This document shows, piece by piece, positions 6,868-12,493 of a stretch of 12,493 nucleotides of DNA; positions within the stretch are counted from its first letter, which is position 1; every line of letters starts with the position of its first letter. The notes under the pieces were generated by a model, which ran no database searches, was not told where the DNA came from, and saw nothing but the letters and a program-made list of their open reading frames with translations. The position numbers and the translations under genes were made by a program. The stretch is taken from positions 1 through 12,493 of the forward strand of contig JADHRH010000014.1 of NCBI GenBank assembly GCA_016777545.1, in the 5' to 3' direction. This DNA comes from Candidatus Pelagibacter sp. (GTDB lineage Bacteria; Pseudomonadota; Alphaproteobacteria; Pelagibacterales; Pelagibacteraceae).

Positions 6868-7601
6868 ATAAATATATGTATTTTGTAGCAAACTGGAAAA
6901 TGTATGGAAGCCTATCTTCGCTAAATTCATTGAATAAAGTTATTAAATTTTCAAAATCAAAAGACATCAAGAAAGGTAGATTGATTTATTGTCCTCCATT
7001 TACTTTGATTGACGCATTTTCAAAAAAATTCAAAAATTGTCAAATAGGTATTGGCGGTCAAAATTGTCATGAAGATGATGATTATGGACCTTATACAGGC
7101 TCTATCAATTCACGTATGTTAAAAAATATTGGTGCACAATTTGTAATCATTGGTCATTCCGAAAATAGAGCTGAGGGTGAGACTGATAAAGTTATCAATC
7201 TTAAAATTAAAAGTGCTCTTAAATCAAAATTAAAAGTCATTTTTTGTATTGGTGAAACCTTAAAAGAAAAAAAACAAAAAAAAACAAAATCAACTTTATC
7301 TAAACAAATTCATTTTGGATTAAAAAATATTAAAAACAAAGCAAACATATTTATTGCCTATGAACCCGTTTGGTCTATAGGAAGTGGAGTCATTCCAACT
7401 CACAAGGATCTTTTTGAGACAATTAAGTTTATTAAGAATAAATTTAGAGATAAGCCCCAAAGAGTTTTATATGGAGGCTCTGTAAATCCTAAGAATATTA
7501 TTAATCTTAAAAAAGTTAATAATCTTGATGGTTTTTTAGTTGGTGGAGCATCACAAAGTGCTAAAAAATTTATTGATATAGTTAAAAAAACGTATAGTTA
7601 A
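6861..7601 (+). CDS. tpiA: Triosephosphate isomerase
   Basis: TpiA interconverts dihydroxyacetone phosphate and glyceraldehyde 3-phosphate in glycolysis and gluconeogenesis. The 246 residues hold every catalytic element: NWKM with Asn11 and Lys13, IGHSENR with His99, YEPVWSIGSG with Glu168 and the flexible loop 6, and the phosphate-binding GGSV (205-208) and GG at 228-229. The N-terminus has a second Met at residue 6 close to the NWKM strand; the first Met is chosen because it opens the frame, but neither has a visible ribosome binding site. A lysine-rich helix at 135-144 (KEKKQKKTK) is encoded by long A tracts. It heads the rightward string and is followed by secG after 5 bp. Confidence 0.98.
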   Translation: MTNKYMYFVANWKMYGSLSSLNSLNKVIKFSKSKDIKKGRLIYCPPFTLIDAFSKKFKNCQIGIGGQNCHEDDDYGPYTGSINSRMLKNIGAQFVIIGHSENRAEGETDKVINLKIKSALKSKLKVIFCIGETLKEKKQKKTKSTLSKQIHFGLKNIKNKANIFIAYEPVWSIGSGVIPTHKDLFETIKFIKNKFRDKPQRVLYGGSVNPKNIINLKKVNNLDGFLVGGASQSAKKFIDIVKKTYS

Positions 7602-7606
7602 ACGCA

Positions 7607-7909
7607 ATGGAAAATATTCTTCTAGTAGTAAATCTTATACTAGCTTTTATTTTGGTTCTTTTAATACTTACTCAAAAATCAGAGGGTGGAGCTTTAGGTA
7701 TTGGAATGTCTCAAGATAATTTTATGCTTTCAAGATCTGCAGGTAATTTCATGAGCAAAGCAACAGCAATTGTTGCGACTCTTTTTATAGTTTGTAGCCT
7801 CTTACTTACTATTATATCTCGGAGTGAGCTTACTCCAACTTCTTCTGTACTAGATGTAATTGAGGAAAAATCTGACGATACACCGTCGATTCCAGAAAAT
7901 AACAATTAA
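7607..7909 (+). CDS. secG: SecG, protein-export membrane subunit
   Basis: SecG is the small accessory subunit of the SecYEG translocon in the inner membrane. The 100-residue protein has the family layout: transmembrane segment 1 at about 3-22 (MENILLVVNLILAFILVLLI), the conserved loop LTQKSEGGALGIG, and transmembrane segment 2 at about 53-71, then a short polar acidic tail. It lies 5 bp after tpiA, the standard tpiA-secG pairing in proteobacteria, and 40 bp before pyrG. A long ORF on the opposite strand over the same region is a shadow. Confidence 0.96.
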   Translation: MENILLVVNLILAFILVLLILTQKSEGGALGIGMSQDNFMLSRSAGNFMSKATAIVATLFIVCSLLLTIISRSELTPTSSVLDVIEEKSDDTPSIPENNN

Positions 7910-7912
7910 GTC

Positions 7913-7941
7913 TTTTCAATTAATCAAATAATCGCTATAAG
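7913..7941 (+). promoter_or_regulatory. Possible internal promoter before pyrG
   Basis: The 40-bp secG-pyrG gap holds TTTTCA (7913-7918) and TATAAG (7936-7941) 17 bp apart. Transcription would start within a few bases of the pyrG ATG at 7950, giving a nearly leaderless mRNA. This gap is the longest in the rightward string; there is no terminator hairpin in it. Weak call. Confidence 0.25.
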
Positions 7942-7949
7942 ATAATTCC

Positions 7950-9566
7950 ATGGCGCGATTTATATTTGTCACTGGCGGCGTGGTTTCCTCTCTTGGTAAA
8001 GGTCTCTCTTCTGCATCTCTTGCTTATTTATTACAATCTAGAGGTTACAAAGTTCGTTTAAGAAAATTAGACCCATATTTAAATGTAGATCCAGGAACAA
8101 TGAGTCCGTTTCAACATGGGGAAGTGTTTGTAACAGATGATGGTGCTGAAACTGATTTAGATTTAGGTCATTATGAGAGATTTTCTGGAGTAACTGCAAA
8201 GAAAACAGACAATATTACAACTGGAAAAATTTATAGCGATGTTCTTAAAAAGGAAAGAAAAGGACAGTATCTTGGAAAAACTGTTCAGGTTATTCCCCAC
8301 ATCACTGATAGAATTAAAGAGTTTATTAAATATGACACTACCAAAGAAGATTTTGTAATTTGCGAAATAGGAGGCATAGTAGGTGATATTGAAAGCCTTC
8401 CATTTGTAGAAGCTATAAGACAATTTTCTAACGATGTTGGAAAGAAAAATTCATTATTTATTCATTTAACACTAGTACCTTATTTAAAAGCATCAGACGA
8501 AATTAAAACAAAACCAACTCAACACTCTGTCAAAGAACTAAGAAGTATTGGTATTCAACCTGATATTATAATTTGCAGATCAGAAAGACCTATCCCTTTA
8601 GAACACAGAAAAAAGATATCCTTGTTCTGTAATGTTGATATTAGAAATGTAATTGAAACCGTTGATGTAAAAACAATTTATGAAGCACCAATTAGTTTTG
8701 CAAAAGAAAAATTAGATGTTCAGGTTTTAAATCATTTTAAACTAAAATCTAAAAGATCTAATAACTTAGTACCATGGAAAAAAATAACCAAAGTTACCCT
8801 AAATACAAAGAGACAAGTTGATATTGCAATTATTGGAAAATATGTTGAATTAAAAGATGCTTATAAATCTTTAGATGAAGCACTTACTCATGGAGGTATT
8901 ACTAATAATCTTAAAGTTAATTTAGTAAGAATTGATTCTGAAAAACTAAAAGTTTCACAAATTAAAGATAAACTAAAAGATGTTTCAGGAATTTTAATTC
9001 CAGGAGGTTTTGGTAAAAGAGGAACAGAGGGAAAAATTGAGGCCATTAAATATGCAAGGATAAATAAAATTCCTTTTCTTGGAATTTGTTATGGCATGCA
9101 AATGGCAATTATAGAGTTTGCAAGGAATCAATTAAAGATTAAAAAAGCAACCTCTTCTGAATTTGACAAAAAAGGAGTTCACTTAATTGGCTTAATGCAT
9201 GAGTGGGAAAAAAGTGGAGGAAAAGTTAAAGGCACAGATAAAGATCTTGGTGGAACTATGAGGCTTGGTTCTTACGATGCAATTTTAAAAGAGAAATCTA
9301 AAATTAGAGATATCTATAAATCTAGATTAATCAAAGAAAGACATAGACATAGATACGAAGTGGATATTTCATATAAAGAAAAATTTGAGAAGAAAGGGTT
9401 AATATTTTCAGGTTTATCCCCAGATAAAAAGCTTCCAGAGATTATCGAACTCAAAAATCACCCTTGGTTTATAGGAGTTCAGTTTCATCCTGAATTTAAA
9501 TCTAGACCTTTAGATCCTCATCCTTTATTCTCTTCATTTATTAGAGCTGCAAAAAAATATAAATGA
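7950..9566 (+). CDS. pyrG: CTP synthase
   Basis: PyrG makes CTP from UTP, ATP and glutamine-derived ammonia, the last step of pyrimidine nucleotide synthesis. The 538 residues match the usual length. The N-terminal synthetase domain shows [13 protein letters not shown] (6-18, P-loop-like ATP site), [20 protein letters not shown], and [12 protein letters not shown] (138-149). The C-terminal class I glutamine amidotransferase domain (from about 290) shows IPGGFGKRG (350-358), GICYGMQMA with nucleophile Cys380, and VQFHPEF with His513 and Glu515. Both domains look complete and active. Its TGA overlaps the kdsA start as ATGA, so kdsA is probably translationally coupled to it, which is the usual alphaproteobacterial neighbour order. 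Confidence 0.99.
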   Translation: MARFIFVTGGVVSSLGKGLSSASLAYLLQSRGYKVRLRKLDPYLNVDPGTMSPFQHGEVFVTDDGAETDLDLGHYERFSGVTAKKTDNITTGKIYSDVLKKERKGQYLGKTVQVIPHITDRIKEFIKYDTTKEDFVICEIGGIVGDIESLPFVEAIRQFSNDVGKKNSLFIHLTLVPYLKASDEIKTKPTQHSVKELRSIGIQPDIIICRSERPIPLEHRKKISLFCNVDIRNVIETVDVKTIYEAPISFAKEKLDVQVLNHFKLKSKRSNNLVPWKKITKVTLNTKRQVDIAIIGKYVELKDAYKSLDEALTHGGITNNLKVNLVRIDSEKLKVSQIKDKLKDVSGILIPGGFGKRGTEGKIEAIKYARINKIPFLGICYGMQMAIIEFARNQLKIKKATSSEFDKKGVHLIGLMHEWEKSGGKVKGTDKDLGGTMRLGSYDAILKEKSKIRDIYKSRLIKERHRHRYEVDISYKEKFEKKGLIFSGLSPDKKLPEIIELKNHPWFIGVQFHPEFKSRPLDPHPLFSSFIRAAKKYK

Positions 9567-10387
9567 AAAATATAAAAGTTAATTGTGGAAATATTGAAAT
9601 TGCTAATAATAATAAGATTTGTATTATAGCTGGACCTTGCCAACTTGAGACAGAGCAACATGCCATGGATATGGCTGGAAAAATTAAAGAGATTACCTCT
9701 AAATTTAAGATGGGTTTTATTTATAAAACCTCTTTTGATAAAGCAAATAGAACAAGCTTAAAAGGAAAGAGAGGAGCGGGTCTTGAACAATCTTTACCAA
9801 TTTTTGACAAAATTAAAAAAGAATTAGATGTACCAATTTTAACTGATATTCATAATATTGAACAATGTTCAGTTGTTGCAAGCCATGCGGATATATTGCA
9901 AATTCCAGCTTTTTTATGCAGACAAACGGATTTGTTGGTTGCCGCAGCAAAAACTGGAAAGATTATAAATGTTAAAAAAGGTCAATTTCTTGCACCCTGG
10001 GACATGGTTAATGTAACCAAAAAAATATCAGACTCAGGAAATGAAAATATTCTGGTAACTGAAAGAGGTGCGAGTTTTGGATACAACACACTTGTTTCTG
10101 ATATGAGATCTTTACCTATAATGGCAAAAAATGGTTATCCAGTTATTTTTGATGCTACACATTCAGTGCAACAACCTGGAGGGTTAGGAGAAACTAGTGG
10201 TGGTCAAAGAGAATTTGTTGAATATCTTGCAAGGGCTGCAGTTGCAGTAGGTGTTGCTGGAGTATTTATTGAAACTCATCAAGATCCAGACAACGCACCG
10301 TCTGACGGACCAAATATGGTACCTTTAGATAAATTAGAAAATCTATTATCCCAACTATTTGAAATTGATAATTTAATTAAAAAATAG
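9563..10387 (+). CDS. kdsA: 3-deoxy-D-manno-octulosonate 8-phosphate synthase, metal-dependent class
   Basis: KdsA condenses phosphoenolpyruvate with arabinose 5-phosphate to give KDO-8-phosphate, the precursor of KDO in the LPS core. The 274 residues carry [81 protein letters not shown] and [17 protein letters not shown] in family order. Cys26 replaces the Asn of the E. coli enzyme, and His200, Glu237 and Asp248 follow at the same spacing as the four metal ligands of the Aquifex enzyme (Cys11, His185, Glu222, Asp233), so this is the metal-dependent type. Its presence implies that the cell makes KDO-containing LPS. It overlaps pyrG by 4 bp and abuts eno with no gap; its substrate PEP is the product of enolase. 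Confidence 0.98.
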   Translation: MKNIKVNCGNIEIANNNKICIIAGPCQLETEQHAMDMAGKIKEITSKFKMGFIYKTSFDKANRTSLKGKRGAGLEQSLPIFDKIKKELDVPILTDIHNIEQCSVVASHADILQIPAFLCRQTDLLVAAAKTGKIINVKKGQFLAPWDMVNVTKKISDSGNENILVTERGASFGYNTLVSDMRSLPIMAKNGYPVIFDATHSVQQPGGLGETSGGQREFVEYLARAAVAVGVAGVFIETHQDPDNAPSDGPNMVPLDKLENLLSQLFEIDNLIKK

Positions 10388-11644
10388 ATGAGTAAGATTT
10401 TAAAGATAAGAGCTCGTCAAGTATTTGACAGTCGTGGTAATCCTACTATTGAAGCTGAAGTTTATTCTAAGAATCAAAGTGCATCAGCTATTTGTCCTTC
10501 AGGTGCCTCTACTGGAACGTATGAAGCATTTGAAAAAAGAGACAAAAATAACAAAAGATATCTTGGTAAAAGTGTTTTTAATGCAATTGATGTAATTAAT
10601 ACTAAAATTTCTAAAAAGCTAAAAGGTATTAATATTCATGATCAAATTCGTATAGACACAATATTAATTAATCTTGATGGCACAAGACAAAAAACAAATT
10701 TAGGAGCTAACGCTATACTTGCTGTATCAATGGCTGCAAAAAAACTATCAGCAAAAATTAAAAAAACACCATTATTTAAAACTTTTTTAGTTAAGAATAA
10801 TTTTAGTTTACCTTATCCACTAATGAATATTATTAATGGTGGGGCTCATGCAAATAATGGTTTGAGAATCCAAGAATTTATGATCAGACCAGATAAAGCC
10901 AAAAATTTTTCTGAAGCAATGAGAATTTGTTTTTTAGTAATAAGCAGTTTAAGAAAACTTATTAAAAAAAAGAAGCTGTCAACATCTGTTGGCGATGAAG
11001 GTGGTTTTGCACCTATGATTGATAGTAATGAAAAAGCTTTAGACTTAATTGTATCGGCAATAAAAGCTGCAGGCTTTAAAAATGGTAAAGATGTTTCAAT
11101 TTGTTTAGATGTTGCGGCTAATGAGCTATTTAAAAGTAAAAAATATTCAATTCATTCAAAAAAATTAGTTTCAGTAGATCAAACAATTAATAAATATCTA
11201 AAAATTATAAATAAATATAAGATAAAATCAATTGAAGATCCTTTCGCTGAAAATGATTGGACTTCATGGAGCAATTTAATGAAATCTACAAAGAATGTTC
11301 AAATTGTAGGTGATGATCTTTATGTTACAAATTTAGAGAGACTTAAAAAAGGTTTTTTAAATAATTCATCAAATTCAATTCTTATTAAGTTAAACCAAAT
11401 TGGCACAGTTTCTGAAACACTCGAGGTTATAAAATTTGCTCAAATCATTGGCTACAAAACAATTATATCTCATCGATCTGGAGATAGTGAAGATACTTTT
11501 ATAGCCGACCTTGCTGTTGGAACTAATTCCAATCAAATTAAAACTGGTTCTCTTGCAAGATCTGAAAGAGTTGCAAAATATAATCAACTATTACGTATAG
11601 AAGAACAGCTTGGTAAAAAAGTAAAAATGAATAAGATTCATTAA
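10388..11644 (+). CDS. eno: Enolase
   Basis: Enolase interconverts 2-phosphoglycerate and phosphoenolpyruvate in glycolysis and gluconeogenesis. The 418 residues are slightly shorter than the usual 425-432. Seen: the N-terminal RQVFDSRGNPTIEAEV and the mobile loop SGASTGTYEA (38-47), then the barrel with GDEGGFAP containing the general acid Glu204, the magnesium ligands Asp241, Glu283 and Asp309, the general base Lys334 in ILIKLNQIGT, and SHRSGDSEDTFIADLAVG (361-378) followed by KTGSLARSER. All catalytic residues are present. The start codon follows directly on the kdsA stop, and the stop overlaps the ftsB start as TAATG. Confidence 0.99.
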   Translation: MSKILKIRARQVFDSRGNPTIEAEVYSKNQSASAICPSGASTGTYEAFEKRDKNNKRYLGKSVFNAIDVINTKISKKLKGINIHDQIRIDTILINLDGTRQKTNLGANAILAVSMAAKKLSAKIKKTPLFKTFLVKNNFSLPYPLMNIINGGAHANNGLRIQEFMIRPDKAKNFSEAMRICFLVISSLRKLIKKKKLSTSVGDEGGFAPMIDSNEKALDLIVSAIKAAGFKNGKDVSICLDVAANELFKSKKYSIHSKKLVSVDQTINKYLKIINKYKIKSIEDPFAENDWTSWSNLMKSTKNVQIVGDDLYVTNLERLKKGFLNNSSNSILIKLNQIGTVSETLEVIKFAQIIGYKTIISHRSGDSEDTFIADLAVGTNSNQIKTGSLARSERVAKYNQLLRIEEQLGKKVKMNKIH

Positions 11645-11946
11645 TGTTGAGTAAAATTAAGAAAAATTATTTTTTATTAATCTCTACTTTTTTAATACTC
11701 TATTTCTTTTTTAATTTACTCGATGGGGAAAGAGGTCTTTTTTCATACTTTAAAAAAAAAGAAATTTTATTGAATTTAACAAAAGAAGAAGCAGATTTAA
11801 GAAATAAAATTAAAGATTTAGAGTTCAAGAATTCTTTATTAAGTGAAAATCTTGATTTAGATTACGTTGAAACACTATTACGTGAAAAGTTTTTATTTGG
11901 AAAAGAAGGTGAGACCCTCTATATAATTAAAAAGAATGACAATTAA
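11644..11946 (+). CDS. ftsB: FtsB-like septum formation initiator (DivIC family)
   Basis: FtsB-type proteins are small bitopic membrane proteins of the divisome that pair with FtsL and help activate septal wall synthesis. The 100 residues show the family plan: a short basic cytoplasmic end (MLSKIKKN), one transmembrane helix at about 9-25 rich in Phe and Leu, the conserved GERGL at 28-32, a coiled coil at about 36-68 ([19 protein letters not shown]), and a C-terminal [11 protein letters not shown] that matches the family's E-x-V-I-like ending. The eno-ftsB pairing is standard in proteobacteria. It overlaps eno by 1 bp and lipA by 11 bp. Identity rests on layout and neighbourhood, as the family diverges fast. 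Confidence 0.9.
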   Translation: MLSKIKKNYFLLISTFLILYFFFNLLDGERGLFSYFKKKEILLNLTKEEADLRNKIKDLEFKNSLLSENLDLDYVETLLREKFLFGKEGETLYIIKKNDN

Positions 11947-12493
11947 ACCAAGACACCCAGAAAAAGTTAACAAACCAGTAAATCCAATTAAAAAAAAACC
12001 TGATTGGATAAGGTCTAAATTAACTAACAGCAAAGAATTCTTCTTAACCAAGACTATTGTTAATCAAAATAATTTAGTAACAGTTTGTCAGGAAGCTAAT
12101 TGTCCAAATATTACAGAATGTTGGAGTAAGCGTCATGCTACATTTATGATTATGGGTGATACTTGCACTCGAGCTTGTGCTTTCTGTGATGTTAAAACAG
12201 GAAAGCCGGAAAACTTAGATCCATTTGAGGCTTACAAAATTTCAAATGCAGTCCACAAACTTAATCTTAAGCATGTTGTAATAACTTCTGTTGATAGAGA
12301 CGATTTAGAGGATGGAGGTTCCAATCATTTTTTTGATGTAATTACAGCTATAAGAAAAAAAAATCCAAATACTTCAATTGAAGTTTTAACCCCAGATTTT
12401 TTAAGAAAAGGGGATGCTTATAAAAAAATTTTAGAAGCAGACTTAGATGTTTTCAATCATAACATTGAAACAGTTCCAAGACTTTATTTAAAA
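11936..12493 (+). CDS. lipA: Lipoyl synthase (radical SAM), N-terminal 186 residues, cut by window edge
   Basis: LipA inserts two sulfurs into octanoyl groups on lipoate-dependent enzymes such as pyruvate and 2-oxoglutarate dehydrogenase and the glycine cleavage H protein. The frame from ATG 11936 stays open to the last base; about 60 percent of the usual length of 300 or more is visible. Both cluster signatures are present: [15 protein letters not shown] with Cys51, Cys56 and Cys62 for the auxiliary 4Fe-4S cluster that donates sulfur, and [10 protein letters not shown] with Cys77, Cys81 and Cys84 for the radical SAM cluster. [28 protein letters not shown] and [14 protein letters not shown] follow in family order. 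It overlaps the end of ftsB by 11 bp. In many alphaproteobacteria the pyruvate dehydrogenase genes lie between ftsB and lipA; here they do not. Confidence 0.98.
   Translation, partial: MTIKPRHPEKVNKPVNPIKKKPDWIRSKLTNSKEFFLTKTIVNQNNLVTVCQEANCPNITECWSKRHATFMIMGDTCTRACAFCDVKTGKPENLDPFEAYKISNAVHKLNLKHVVITSVDRDDLEDGGSNHFFDVITAIRKKNPNTSIEVLTPDFLRKGDAYKKILEADLDVFNHNIETVPRLYLK

Noticed and set aside
7259..7290. Long A tracts in tpiA as a possible phase-variable site
   Set aside because: They encode a lysine-rich surface helix in an intact housekeeping enzyme, and similar tracts are common throughout this AT-rich window.
7871..7890. Small hairpin GACG-N6-CGTC near the end of secG
   Set aside because: Only 4 bp of stem, inside coding sequence, with no T tract after it and pyrG following on the same strand; not a terminator.
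7711..7905. 64-residue minus-strand ORF over secG
   Set aside because: Antisense to secG, which has the full family layout; low-complexity Ser/Val sequence, no sign of a real protein.
8163..8423. 86-residue minus-strand ORF inside pyrG
   Set aside because: Its Phe/Ser/Asn-rich sequence is what antisense reading of Lys/Glu/Ile-rich codons gives; pyrG is intact here.
11390..11587. 65-residue minus-strand ORF inside eno
   Set aside because: Covers the conserved SHRSGDSEDT region of enolase in antisense; no supporting feature.

Overview
The window looks like a chromosomal segment of a streamlined, very AT-rich alphaproteobacterium, most likely of the SAR11/Pelagibacterales type. Four things point there: low GC with strongly A/T-biased codons and Lys/Asn/Ile-rich proteins; almost no intergenic DNA, with genes joined by TAATG or ATGA overlaps; two gene strings whose order is typical of alphaproteobacteria (ppiD-trpEGDC-lexA-gltX and tpiA-secG-pyrG-kdsA-eno-ftsB-lipA); and an alphaproteobacterial SOS box of the GTTC-N7-GTTC type in front of lexA. 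The taxon is inferred from content and order, not from a database match.

The layout is two divergent gene strings that start from a 52-bp spacer at 6809-6860. Leftward on the minus strand come a PpiD/SurA-like membrane chaperone, then trpE, trpG, trpD and trpC (chorismate to indole-3-glycerol phosphate), an 80-bp gap with the lexA promoter and SOS boxes, then lexA and gltX (cut by the left edge). Rightward on the plus strand come tpiA, secG, pyrG, kdsA, eno, ftsB and lipA (cut by the right edge). This second string mixes central glycolysis, protein export, CTP synthesis, the KDO branch of LPS synthesis, cell division and lipoate cofactor synthesis.

All genes are housekeeping genes and all look intact. 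I found no mobile element, CRISPR array, tRNA or rRNA, prophage or toxin-antitoxin pair, and no stretch over 300 bases without a gene. I do not see a new biological system here. The points worth a second look are regulatory and reductive: a perfect plus an imperfect LexA box before a lexA-gltX pair; an overlapping divergent promoter spacer with a 12-bp palindrome; a short PpiD with no visible parvulin domain; a metal-dependent-class KdsA; loss of genes usually found between trpC and lexA and between ftsB and lipA; and no clear Shine-Dalgarno sequence before any start codon.
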